DNA of 64,000 nucleotides, taken from NCBI GenBank assembly GCA_018136815.1, contig CM030943.1, positions 1,795,978 through 1,859,977 on the forward strand, written 5' to 3'. Of the stretch, positions 42,909 to 53,160 are shown one piece after another. Positions within the stretch are counted from its first letter, which is position 1; each line of letters begins with the position of its first letter. This DNA comes from Isochrysis galbana. Taxonomy: Eukaryota > Haptophyta > Isochrysidales > Isochrysidaceae. Under the pieces are notes generated by a model. That model saw only the letters and a list, made by a program, of their open reading frames with translations. It was not told the DNA's origin and made no database searches. The position numbers were made by a program, and so were the translations under genes.

Positions 42909-45066
42909 GCACCGTACAAGTTTGATCTCATTACTGCCGAGGCCAGAACCATGCGGTCTACCGGCAGGCTGGCCATGCGCGACCATGAAGCGCCATTGTA
43001 TACATACGCAGTGCTCTCAATCGAATCCAATGTGACGCCACCTAGGACTGTGGAGAGGCAAGGGCGGCGTAGAGTTAAGCTGGCCTTCGACCGGGCACTC
43101 ACCACCCGATGTGGGTTGGTGGAGCCCTATAAAATGGGAGTAGCGCTGAATGGCATGAACGGCCGCAAGCGTACCGACCAACGCCGAATCCAACACAGCC
43201 ACGCGGATTCTATAGAGAGCCATTGGCAAGCTGGGTGCATAAGCCCACTTCGTGCCATCGAACACCTCAACAATGTCGAGCGAGCTGGAGCTCGCATTAC
43301 ATCCGCCCACAGCTGAGGTTTGAAAGCGTGTAGTGCGGGCATGGTCAGCTGCAAAACCTTCAGCCACTTCATGCAGGGGTCGGCGATCATTGCAGCGCCA
43401 CGCCATCCGTATTACGCGCTTTCCCCCTCAAGGCTAAGATACCAACACGAGGGAATGTCATCCGACAAGCATTGCGCACCGTAGAGAGCGAAGTTGAATA
43501 CTACCAAACCAAAATGTGTCCGTGCTGTTGACAATGACATTCCGCTGGACCACGAGGTTCCATCAAAGGTGTAAACAGTGTTCGTCTCCGCGAAGAGAGT
43601 ATCCACGCCGCCAACAACTAAGAATAGCAAGTGGGTGGTCGGTGGTGTGGCGAAGCGCCAGCATTGTAATGTGTAGTTGCACCAGCTCGCATGCTTGCAA
43701 GGTGCGGGCTGGTAGTATGGTGTGTGGAAGAAGCACGGTCGATCGACCGGTCATCCTGCCAGAACGCCATTTTTGCCCCCTGCCGCACCGTATAGCGTCG
43801 ATGCGAGCACTGCCACGCCCATGCCTGAACGTTCAGCGGGTAAACTGGGCGCGGTCGACCAAGTGAACCCGTCGAAGGAATAGACGTTGCTCTGAGGAGC
43901 GCCAGTCTTGTCGCTTCCACCAATAGCTGCAAGGGTAGCGGAAACAGCTGATTGAGAGGACGCCCACTACTAAGAAGAAGTGAGGTAGGGTTCACGCACT
44001 GTAGAGTGTTGAGCCGAGGACGCCTACACCAACGTCCATCAATGCCACGGGCAATGAGGGTGCAATTGCCCATGTGACGCCGTTGAATTCGAGTACATCG
44101 CTCACAGCACCAAAGCCATCATATCCACCAACCGCTGAGGTGGTTCAATCGTGGTGGAGATACGGGTAAAGGGAAGTGGCATGGGTCAAATCTCCTGGCT
44201 TGGCCGGAGATTCTGCATTCTGCATCGTCAACCGCTTTCGCTTGACATACGGAGTTTTGGGCAGGCAGAGCGGTAAATGCCAGGGCACAATCAATGGATT
44301 CGAAAGGTGCTTGCTTGTGCCATGCGGCGGTATTCAGAGCTCTGCGCGCACCATACAGCTTCGACTTCAATATGGCTGCTGCCAAATTCTGTCGCATCGT
44401 TGGTAGTGGTGGCAAAGCAATCCAAGTCGCCACACTTTCGCCCGTATTGCGAGTACGAATACTTCGAGTACTTTGAATCATCGTATTCGGGCTGCAACAG
44501 CCGAGGTGTGCAAAGTGCGCCGCAGAGTCCACGTCGACAGGCAATGTGTCCTTTCTTGCCATCTTGTCGACATCACCACAGGTGATCGTCACACTGGTAT
44601 AGCCTCTCTCAACACACGCTTCCCCATAGAGATTTGGAGTGATGAAGGACCAGGAGACCGAATTGCCGACCTCCTTGTCTGTGGTTGGTTCGACGCACGC
44701 CTCGCCTACCGGGAGCATGGTATCTTGCACTTCCTTGCCCTCAATGCATATCGAGCATTTGCGCTGGCGAGCAGTCTGGCGACTTGCTTGTGGTGGGACT
44801 TTGGACCTCGTGACGTCCATTGCCATCCTTCCTGCTGTGTGGCTGTTTAGATACGCGTGGGGCGCGAGTGCCACCAACCCCCGAGGTCTTTCTCTCTCCG
44901 ATACAAGTGCTACTCCTGTCCAGCGTTTGCGAAGTTCAACGTCTTGTGAGAGCTCGCTGCTACCAGATGAGGGCTGCTGGTCACTATCGCTATGATGGCG
45001 CAGCCTGCTGAAAGTCCTGCCGGTCAGCATGAGGACACCTAGAAGCGAGATGCCTCGGGGTCTCAT
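42909..45066 (-). CDS. Kelch-type repeat exons, signal-peptide start
   Basis: Five kelch-like units occur on the minus strand at 44134-43996, 43947-43785, 43617-43476, 43312-43171 and 43047-42909. Each has the pattern GG, a spacer, VYxFDGxxWSxAPSLP, VxVLxSxLYGA. Clear examples are SNVYSFDGFTWSTAPSLPAE and NTVYTFDGTSWSSGMSLSTA. A sixth, worn unit lies near 44330-44420 (ATWIALPPLPTMRQNLAAAIL). The spacers of 48-167 bp end in CAG or TAG like introns. The frame upstream (45066-44119) starts with an ATG and a hydrophobic leader (MRPRGISLLGVLMLTG). With strict GT-AG splicing the units do not all stay in phase, so this is either a decaying gene or one with unusual introns. The last unit can be joined in phase to the giant frame that follows. 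Kelch units form beta-propellers, often outside the cell in such receptors. Confidence 0.5.
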
Positions 45067-45711
45067 GTTGAGCCGTGTGCGTCCACTCTAGGCCCAGTCG
45101 CTCGGCGCTCGCCTGCCCACACGCGATTGGCTTCAAACCCCCGACGGGGGAAGAGCGAGGGCCCCCTCGAGCCTCGTTGGCTCGAGGGGCCACCCTGAGT
45201 CGGTTATGGGAGGCGACTCTCTTGAGAGACTTGCCGTCTAAGACATGTTCTTCACCGGGAATGTTCTCCGATATCTGATTCGCTCCCGTTACCGGCGGGG
45301 GCGGTGGACCCCCCCCCCCCCCCCCCCCTCTCTCCTCTCTCCTCTCTCCCCCCTCCTCTCTCCCCCCTCCGCCCCTCCGCCCCTCCGCCCCTCCGCTCCT
45401 CGCTCGCTCCTCCCTCCTCCCTCCTCCCTTCCCATAGTTTACTATTACGTGGGCGAGTGGCACTGATGCCAGAATAAATAAGTAGTAAATGTATAGTTAA
45501 TAACTAAGTCAAGGTGGTTCCCCAGGTTTTCTTTAAGGGGCTACGTGGTAGGTGCGCGCGGCCGCCAGTGAGGAGCTCTCTGGCCTTCACCGAGGACTGG
45601 CGGCCATGCATGGCATCTCGCATTCGATGACCCGCTGTACACACTCCCAGCCGAGCTTAAAGGAGGCGTAGGGGCCGCTGGTGCTAGGGCCGGGCAGAAA
45701 TATTTGATATT
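45067..45711. other. Upstream flank with C/T tract
   Basis: 45300-45430 is C/T-rich, which is polypurine on the coding strand of the minus gene that starts at 45066. It is probably its promoter and leader. Nothing else is recognised. Confidence 0.5.
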
Positions 45712-46574
45712 TGTCGCATCCGCGATCGACCTTTTTGCTTTAGAAGTCGTCTGCGTTTCCATGTCCCCTCCTTGTAGGCTAGTCACCGTCGCATCATCCT
45801 ACATTCGCCCTCTTTGCCCTCGCCTCCTTTGTCGCCTACCTTGTTGCCTGCTTTGCCCCTCGCCTAGCTTACCTCCTTGCATGCTCCTAGCGTTTTTAGG
45901 TTAAGTCGCGCGTTCAGGTATCGCCGGTGCAAGGAACCATCCCCTTGCGTGACCCTGACTGATCTCCCCTCAGCCCCTCAGGTGTTGGCCGTTGGGTTGT
46001 ATCGTGGCGCTGATTCATTTCGGTCTTCATCAATTCAATTATGGGTGTTCGAAAGATTCCTTCATTATTCTTGTGCGTAACCGTCGCTCCGTCGGATCGC
46101 CCGTCGCCCCGTCGCTTTCTTGTCGGCATTCTCTTCCTTGTTCGGTCTGTCAGCAGGTCCCTGTGCGTTCTGTGAGAAGGATACGTAAGTGTGGAGAGTG
46201 TTGACGTGAGTGTGGTGTCGTGTCGTCGGTCTATCGGACTTTAACCGTTTGTCGTCTGTCATTCCTCGTTCGTCGCTCTCGCTCTCGCTCTCGCTCTCGT
46301 TCCCGTTCTCGCCCCTCGTTCTCAACTCCATCAGTACCAAACCTCTCCACTCCCTCAGCCAACTATCGGTAAAACGATAGATAGGGTCATGGAGCGCGCG
46401 CCGCCGCCCGCTCTCGCCGCCGCCGCCCTTGCCGCGATGGACGAAGCGTTCATGGACACCCCCCTGTCGCCGAAGCGACCGCGCCCAGACGACCCGCCCG
46501 ATCAGGTGGGCGCAAGAGCCAGCGGGCCGCGCCCGGGCACCACCATGGAACTATCGCACTGGCTGCCCCGATGA
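45712..46574 (+). mobile_element. LTR-retrotransposon 5' end fossil
   Basis: The LTR-like part begins TGTCGCATCCGCGATCGACC. A leader with CGCTCTCGCTCTCG repeats and a hairpin (CTATCG, loop, CGATAG at 46361-46380) precedes an ATG at 46389 with the frame [21 protein letters not shown]. It looks like an LTR plus leader plus gag start. Only the 5' part is present, so it is broken. Related leaders are at 27950, 29922, 50184 and 13252 (minus strand). Confidence 0.5.
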
Positions 46575-47589
46575 AGCGTCGTGGGTGTTGATGAAGGTGA
46601 GATTCCTTAGATGCACTAAGTCGATCTAGAGTGAGCTGAGATCCCCAAGATGAAGGCGAGGTCTAGAAGTCGATGTGTGTGCAAATGACTCGGGAACTCT
46701 AGAACTCGATGTGCATCAATTGCAGATGATTATGTGGAGAAGAGTGAAGAGTCTAGAAGGTGGTGCACATGATGAAGGAGGCTGATGACTTGATGAAGAG
46801 GAATCCGGCAGACAAAGTTATCGGTAAAGACGATTCTATCGGTGAGCCGGTAAAGACGATTCTATCGGTTAGCGGCAAGGGCCGATGGATTGTGTTGGTA
46901 GATGACGGCACTCTGTGATAGGAACAGAGCGACCAACCAAAGCCTGCATGCTGGCAACAGCCGGCCAGCATGCAGCACACCAGCACACCCATTCCACCCT
47001 CCACAGCCCCACCACAAGTCACACCACACCAGAGGGACGCTCCATCAGGGAAGGCCTCCGGGCTCCGGGCCTGGCCCCTACACGGCCGCGGTACCGCCCT
47101 CGTGCTCCGGCACGAGGGGCTGGCCCGGCGCCATTCTAGACATGGCCCCCATGGGGAAATGTTGATACAATACGATTCAACAGGCAATGAGAACAAGACT
47201 GGGTTCCCAGGAGGGGAGACAGGAGCACCGAAGGAGGCAACAAGGGAGGGGCTACCCCAACAACACGAGGGGACGAGGGACGAGACAGCAACCGCGACGC
47301 GTGTGCGCGAGAGGCGGACAAGACAGCGGTCCAAGGGGCCCAACAACACGAACAGGCATACGGACAAGGGCCAACAAATGGCCCCAACAGCCCAACAACC
47401 TCGGGGAGAGGCACCAATCGAAAGACCGCACCAAACCCGCTGGGCTCCGAAGAGACATGGCCGTTTGAGTTTGAAAGACTAACCATACTCCCCACCCCGG
47501 CTACTTAGGTGGCATAGCTCGACGAAGACCTTGAACTAGACGAAACAGGAGAGCCCGGGCTCCTGACGGATCGAGCGTGATCACTGGCT
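46575..47589. other. No recognised gene
   Basis: 46800-46880 repeats ATCGGTAAAGACGATTCT twice. Open frames on both strands across 46750-47480 have no family resemblance and are probably parts of an element. Nothing more can be supported. Confidence 0.4.
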
Positions 47590-47830
47590 CGATATGCGAT
47601 GATACGGAAGGGAAACGATCGGCGGGAGGCGCGGCGAGAATGGCCGGGAGTGATGGAATGGCGGGTTGGGCCACCTCCTCAGCAGATGGAAGGCGGGAGA
47701 ACGGGCTTGGGCGAGGGCGGCGAAAAGAGGAGTGAGGGTGGGGTAAAGGCGATGTCAGGGGTGGTCCCCAGCGGGAGGGACAGCGGTTAGCAAAGTAGTA
47801 GGCAGCTTCAAGAATATTTTTTTATCATTA
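47590..47830 (-). mobile_element. Retroelement leader/gag-start fossil
   Basis: It shares GGAAGGGAAACGATCGGCGG and the following GC-rich words with 9330-9560 (opposite strand), and its right part resembles 1030-1130. It is incomplete. Confidence 0.4.
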
Positions 47831-48215
47831 TCACTAAGCAATAAGCAATAAGCAAGGTTTATCGAGCAGCAGTACATAGTATTTGCGTGTTCCTTCCCTT
47901 GTCCTTCGCAACTTTTTCGTTTCGTCGAGCTGGGACTCACCCGGGCGCTACCGAACGCGGCTACGAACCCTTAACTCCCACGCTCGCACACCAATACCAA
48001 GCCTCAAGCCGGCCATGTCAGGCTGGGCTCGGAGGTCCTAAATATGCGGTTGACCCTCCAACCCCAATGCAACGCGCAACAGCAACAGCAACATGATCGT
48101 TCATGTACCTCGGCAGTGGCTCGCGCAGTGACCTGATGGTCCATACGCGGTTAAGCTCATGAAGCGCATGCGATGCAGATCTCAACCGGCTGTTAAGTGC
48201 GCCGCGCCTCGCGCC
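47831..48215. other. 3' flank of the VOC gene
   Basis: AT-rich near 47815-47880 with CAATAAGCAATAAGCAA repeats. No gene is seen. The 3' untranslated region of the minus-strand gene must lie next to 48215. Confidence 0.45.
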
Positions 48216-49082
48216 TCAGTCCCCAAATACGACCGGGTAGCCGTCAGGCTCGCTCTCCGCGTTTGACGCGCCTTCCAGCATGATGGCCTCCAGACCACCC
48301 GGTTGTGTCACGTGGGGGGAGGAATACACGTAACGGAGCTGGAGGACGGATCCGCTGCCACCCAGCGGGCCGGGGATGCCAGTCGTGGCACCCTCACTGC
48401 CGACGGTCACTGTGATCGATGCCTCGAGCGGCAAGTTCGACTGCCAGCGGAGTGTCGAGAATCCGAGCCCGCACCACCATGCCTCGCTCGGCTTCCACGC
48501 GGTCACGTCAATCCGCGCCGCGCTGAGCTCGCCGCGCCCTTCGCACTCCGGGTCCTGGTAGAGCAACAGAGGGTAGCCAGCGGGATCAGCGACGAGGGCC
48601 TGCATAATTGGCGTAACTGTCTCGTCCTCTTCGTCCGGAACCTGAGAGGGCCCATACTTCAGCACGGCGGGCTCCTTGAGCACAGTGCCGCCATTTGCAG
48701 TGGCAGCTTCGACAGCGGCAGCCACGTCGGGCACCCTCGCTGATAGCCCCCGATATCCTCCTGCTTCAGTGTAGGCGGCACCTTCGCGCTGGCTGAGCTC
48801 AAGCTTGAGGGCGGCCTCCGCCTCACTGCCGAGCATGCACGAGCCGCTCTGCTGCTGCTGCTGTTCGAGCGGGTGGAGGCCGAGCGTGTGTGTGTAGAAG
48901 GCCTGCACTGGCTCCAGCTCTGCGACAGCGACGCGTACCGCACGGAGCGAGGCAGCAGAGGCCAGAGGAGGCGTAGCTCGGGTGGGAGCAGTGGCGCGGT
49001 GGAGGAGAGAAGGCTGGAGGGCCGAGCAGGAGGAGAGGAGGAGGAAGATGGGAGAGAGGCGAGCGGTGGGAGAGCGAGGCAT
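48216..49082 (-). CDS. Plastid-type VOC (glyoxalase-fold) protein
   Basis: A single-exon protein of 288 residues. Residues 1-21 form a signal peptide (PIFLLLSSCSALQ), followed by a serine/threonine/arginine-rich stretch to about residue 40. That is the two-part leader expected for import into a plastid surrounded by extra membranes. Two repeated VOC modules follow: about 46-160, starting SLRAVRVAVAELEPVQAFYTHTLG, and about 165-285, ending MLEGASNAESEPDGYPVVFGD. The overall layout resembles plant glyoxalase I-like proteins. At the positions where glyoxalase I has its metal-binding histidines (LHHVMLRV and GHIAL in the family), this protein has arginine (LRAVRV, YRGLSA), so lactoylglutathione lyase activity is doubtful. 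Substrate unknown. The ATG at 49082 is supported by the leader. Confidence 0.75.
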   Translation of the reverse strand: MPRSPTARLSPIFLLLSSCSALQPSLLHRATAPTRATPPLASAASLRAVRVAVAELEPVQAFYTHTLGLHPLEQQQQQSGSCMLGSEAEAALKLELSQREGAAYTEAGGYRGLSARVPDVAAAVEAATANGGTVLKEPAVLKYGPSQVPDEEDETVTPIMQALVADPAGYPLLLYQDPECEGRGELSAARIDVTAWKPSEAWWCGLGFSTLRWQSNLPLEASITVTVGSEGATTGIPGPLGGSGSVLQLRYVYSSPHVTQPGGLEAIMLEGASNAESEPDGYPVVFGD

Positions 49083-49435
49083 CTGGAGAAGCTCGGTCGC
49101 CTGTGGGACGGAGAGGGGACGGGAAAGGAGAGGAGAGGAGAGTGAGGGAGGGCAGTCTCTGAGTGGAGAGAGCTGCGAGGTGGTGCGCTCGCGGAGGGAG
49201 AGGGGGGCGCGGCCGAGGGGGAGATTTCTCTACTTTATATGTGTAAGTGTATGTGCCTTTAAAACTAGTAGCACTACTATGTTACCCCCCCCCGGAGCCA
49301 AGGCCCCCCCAGGAGGTATCGGGGCCCCCCAGGAGCTATCGAGGGGAAATTTTCTCCCGATCGCCAACAGTCCCACCGAGAGCTGCCGGGGGACCGAGAA
49401 AATCAATCCCACGAGAGCTATTGGGAGATTTTATG
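49083..49435. other. Promoter region of the VOC gene
   Basis: Purine-rich near 49100-49225 on the plus strand, so pyrimidine-rich in the direction of the gene. Beyond it are two direct repeats of GGGGCCCCCCAGGAGCTATC type near 49306-49340. No other gene is seen. Confidence 0.4.
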
Positions 49436-49866
49436 TTGCATTCGCGAATCGACACTCGTTAGGCTTCTCGTCGTCGTTCGGTATTTATCGTTATAATTCT
49501 CTCGTTCTCGTTCTCGGTCAAAAGCTTCGCTTGGATGCATGGGATCTTAGGTTGTGGAGCGCCATCTCTCTTTCTCTCGAAGAGAAGGGAAGTTTCCCCA
49601 CCTTTCTTCCTCCTAGGCGCCTCGCAAATAGCAAATAGGTTTAATATCTGCTATCTCCCCTGCGTTTCTTTATCTATCTACTCCTGGGGGCAATCAGGTT
49701 TAATTTTTGCGACCTCTTCGTATCTCCCCCTTTGGCACAGCGCACTTCTCTCGTCTTATTCGATAGGTCTCTTGGGATCCTGCGTAGCAAGATTGCCCCT
49801 CGTTTCCGTTATGGTGCGATTCCCCTTCTAGACGAGATCGCCGACAGATCGCCAGAACGTAGCTGG
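49436..49866 (+). mobile_element. LTR-like fossil, partner of 56100-56315
   Basis: From 49620 to 49850 the sequence (GGTTTAATATCTGCTATCTC through GATCGCCGACAGATCGCC) is closely matched by the reverse complement of about 56100-56315. The left edge TTGCATTCGCGAATCGAC belongs to the family of LTR-like starts. It is a solo or truncated LTR. Confidence 0.55.
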
Positions 49867-50215
49867 CTAGCATGGCGGCGGTAGTAAGTCGATTGTGGGT
49901 GGTTGTGTGTTGTGTCGGCATGGGCTTGCTCTAGTTGATTGAAGTCTTGCGCAGACTGCTGCTCCCCATGGGGGGGGCCAGCATGGCTGCTGAGTGTGGC
50001 GGTGTGGCCGGGGCCACGGGCCGTGTGGCGCGACGGCGCGACCGGTGTCGCACTCACCTGCTCGGCGCCTCCGAAGGCGGACAGGCGGACGCGGTCGCTT
50101 CGCCAGCGACTGCTCCATGGGGGCTGGTGGGGCGCCCTCGGCGGGGGGGGCGAAGGAGAGGTGAGTCGCCGCGGCGCGCTCCATCGCGACTAAGTATATT
50201 ATAAACTTAGTAAGA
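49867..50215 (-). mobile_element. Retroelement leader fossil, MERA type
   Basis: On the minus strand a palindrome (ACTAAGTTTATA, spacer, ACTTAGT) is followed by CGCGATGGAGCGCGCC and a frame beginning MERAAATHLSFAPPAEG, ending in KRPRP-like words as at 46389. Truncated. Confidence 0.45.
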
Positions 50216-50575
50216 GGGTAATTAATAATCAATGATCAGCAATGCAGAAGTATAAATAAGTAAGCCGTTCTTTTGATATTTCACTACTACTACTACACTT
50301 ATAATATCGCGTAACAATAACAACCTGAGATTATAGGCTGAGAATAGAACCTGATATCATGCTAAGGGATAAGGGATAAGGGAGCCGAAACCTGACGACC
50401 TTTTCTAGTTCTAGTATCAGATAGGCGAATGGATGGTGTTTGTCACTTCTTGACACATTGTCGATGCCATCGTGCACTTTGCGCCCGTTCCGAGATCATG
50501 AAATGTGGTTTATGTTCTCCGGCTGAGGCTCGTTACTCGACGGAGATATGTGGGAATCAACGCCTCAGCTTGGAT
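50216..50575. other. AT-rich spacer
   Basis: No gene or clear repeat. There is a short tandem AAGGGATAAGGGA near 50364. Confidence 0.4.
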
Positions 50576-50778
50576 TGTAACGAGATGAACGAGATGTAAC
50601 GAGATGGCCTGATGGCCCGACGACGAGATGAACGAGATGGCCCTGGGGCCCGACGAGATGAACGAGATGGCCCGAGGGCCCGACGAGATGAACGAGATTT
50701 TCGGGTAACGGAACTGGACGAGGAGTTTCCCCACTAAGCTTGGTCGTAATGCGGTGAAACCGGGGCGGAAGGAACTGG
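50576..50778 (+). repeat. Dispersed repeat with internal minisatellite, copy 2
   Basis: Counterpart of 4353-4588, in the same orientation, with the same internal GAACGAGATGGCC units. Confidence 0.75.
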
Positions 50779-50827
50779 CAAGGAAGCCGGCAGGAAGGCA
50801 GAGGAAATGTCTTGGCAAGGCGACGGA

Positions 50828-50985
50828 GGCAGGATTTTAACGGTAGGCGGAATTTTAACAGTAGGGAGAGGCAGGAATTTTAACAGTAGGGAGAGGCAGG
50901 ATTTTTAACGGTAGAAGGAATGCGGAATTTACTGGTAGAAGAAGAGCGTGGAATTTAACTGTAGAAGAAGAGCGGAGAGGAGAAG
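50828..50985 (+). repeat. Short tandem repeat AATTTTAACRGTAG
   Basis: Six imperfect units such as GGAATTTTAACAGTAGGGAG and GGAATTTAACTGTAGAAGA, spaced 25-30 bp. Confidence 0.75.
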
Positions 50986-52770
50986 GAGCGGGGCTCGAAC
51001 TGCAGAGCGCTCCGTCCGGACTCGAACTCGCGACCCAGAGCAAAAGGTTGGTGGAGGCAGTTTACGTAGCCATAGGGCCGATGGGAAGGGCTGAGAACCG
51101 CCCTATATACTCTGGGTGTTTTTTTCTCTTCTTTTTCACTTTTCTTCTTCTTTCTTCCTCTGTTCTTTTTACTGTTTTACTGTTTCTCTTTTACTGTCAT
51201 TTCTTTTTGCCTCTGAGACATCGCGAATGCGACAATATAGAGCGTTGCATCTTGGAGAATCAAAAAAAAAACTTCTTAATAGTCTCGCCGCGCGCGCGAC
51301 CCTGCACAGTATCTACGCAGCCACGCCCGCTTCCCTTCCCTCCCCCTCCACCTGCCTTGCGGCTCGTCCCCTCGTGCTCTACCTAGGGGCTGGGTGTAGT
51401 GGGTTTCTAGCGGCAGACGGTGTGTACCGATTCTCGACGGCCTGGTTCTCACCTTCCTCCTGTGCCATCGGGCTACCGGCTGATGTGTGTTTGTTTTTTG
51501 TGCTGGGCGTCAGGCAACTGTGGACATTATGACTAAGGTCTGTCGTCGGTTGGTCGGCTCGCGACTAGCGGCTAGGGGTCGCTTGGTTAGGCAAGACGCT
51601 CTGCTATGTTGAGGGCTTTCGCTACCAGTGATAGATTCGTGTTCATTACCAAGGCGCCTTTGTTATTAGTTGAAAAGACGGGGGCGCTGAGGTCGTGTGG
51701 AGATTTGATTTTCGGCTTCCTTCCTTGGGTGGCCTTGCGCGTGCGTGCGGTTGAGAAATCGTTCGGAGGTTCACGGGTGGGTTCCCGCCAGATGCGCTGT
51801 GAGGCGCTCTGGCAGGATCTTGGGCTTTCCTGCTGGCCGTGGCGTAGAGCGCCACGACGAAGCCCGTCCTGAGGCCGCCCACGGGTCTCGCCTCATCGAT
51901 CAGCGCCAGATCTGGGACTGTCAGAGGGAGGATGGCCGCGTAGGCAGCCTCAACGCGGAGGCTCGTCAGCCACGAGTGGACGGCCGCGCCGGTGAGCTGA
52001 TCCTAGTTCTCGATGCCGAGTTCGAGAGAGGGCGAATCCTGCGAGGGACGGGTCGGGATGCTCGGGGTGGGGCCTCTGGTAGCCAGGGTAGCCGTGTGCG
52101 CGCGCTGTGATGTGCTGGGTGGGCTGCGCGGGCAATGATGCCAGAGGGTCAGGGTGTGGTCGGACTGTCGGCAGCCCGACACGGCGCTGCATCGGGCGGG
52201 AATCAAATGCCGAATGTAGCTTAGATCTAAAGGAACCGATCCCCCCGCGGGCGCGACCGCCCATTCTTTACGGGTAGAGCGCGAGTGCGCGTGACGGAGG
52301 GGGCGAGAGGGAGCGAATCGCACCATTTCTTGGCGAAGATTTTCGTAGCGTCAGGTAGCTCCCCCCGGAGGTTTTTTATTGGGCCTCGCGCCACGGTCAA
52401 AAAATGCAGCCCAACCCTTACTAGTCGTTAAAAAGCCCCTGTTTGACCGCCCTACTTGTTTCCCATCTTATTTCCCACGAACGTCACGAAAGGCATGTTG
52501 GAGTTGGGAGAGACAGAGAGACATGTAGGATGCCTGTAACGAAAAAAATCCTCAAATCCCCAGATCTGGGCCCAGGTGGAGAGGGAGGGAGGGGGGAGGG
52601 GGAGGGGGAGGGGGGGGACAAGTGCTGGATAGAGCCAGTCTCTCGGCCTCTGGAAGGGAATAAGAGAGATTCGCGAGTAAATATATCTTGAGTTCTGAGA
52701 GATTCGCTCTCCTCTCGACTGAGTGCACACACCGGCGGCGAGCGAACAAGGAAGAGGTCGGCGGCACGCG
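50986..52770. other. Long intergenic stretch, no gene recognised
   Basis: 51000-51110 holds two GTTCGAG words on the minus strand, reminiscent of a tRNA T-arm, but no full tRNA can be folded. 51234 (minus) carries TGTCGCATTCGCGA, an LTR-like start. A faint frame at 51840-52110 has protein-like composition but no family. 52560-52620 is a GGGAGGG tract just ahead of the gene at 52771. Confidence 0.4.
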
Positions 52771-53160
52771 ATGGGCCTCTCCCCACAGCGCCGGCTGCTG
52801 CTCGTCACGATCTGCTCGCTCGCACTGATGTACCACCACTTCAGTGAGCTCCCCGAGAGTCAGCGTGAGCTGATCCTCAGCCACGCCAAGGCGGGTCTAC
52901 TCCAGCTCGTCACGGAGCCCTGGGGCACGCTGAGCAACTTTCTCAACACCCTGTCTGCCTCGCCTGGAGGCAAATACCTGCCCCTCACAGCTGCGCTCGC
53001 CGTGCTGAGCAAACTCATCGCGATTTTTTTTCGAAGGCGGATTGAGCGGGAGGAGGCAGCCGCGGGCGCTGCGGCCACAGCCGCAGTGCAAAAGGCGTCG
53101 TCCGATAGCACTGCAGGCAAACGAGGCAAGAGCGCAAAGGGAAAGCATAAGACAAGATGA
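52771..53160 (+). CDS. Small two-helix membrane protein
   Basis: 129 residues from the ATG at 52771 (an in-frame GTG lies upstream at 52723 but gives no better start). There is a hydrophobic segment at about residues 8-23 (LLLVTICSLALMYHHF) and a second at about 67-88 (YLPLTAALAVLSKLIAIFF), followed by RRRIEREEAAAGAAATAA and a lysine-rich tail (KRGKSAKGKHKTR). The composition suggests a small membrane anchor with a cytosolic basic end. I do not recognise the family. A GA/G-rich tract precedes it, as for other genes here. Probably real: the frame is compact and its codon use matches the neighbours. Confidence 0.55.
   Translation: MGLSPQRRLLLVTICSLALMYHHFSELPESQRELILSHAKAGLLQLVTEPWGTLSNFLNTLSASPGGKYLPLTAALAVLSKLIAIFFRRRIEREEAAAGAAATAAVQKASSDSTAGKRGKSAKGKHKTR

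Noticed and set aside
46753-47482. Long overlapping frames on both strands
   Set aside because: No family match and mutual overlap; GC-rich DNA gives such frames by chance.
50985-51060. Possible tRNA on the minus strand (GTTCGAG words)
   Set aside because: The T-arm-like words are there, but no acceptor stem, D-arm or anticodon stem pairs convincingly. At most a tRNA-derived SINE scrap.
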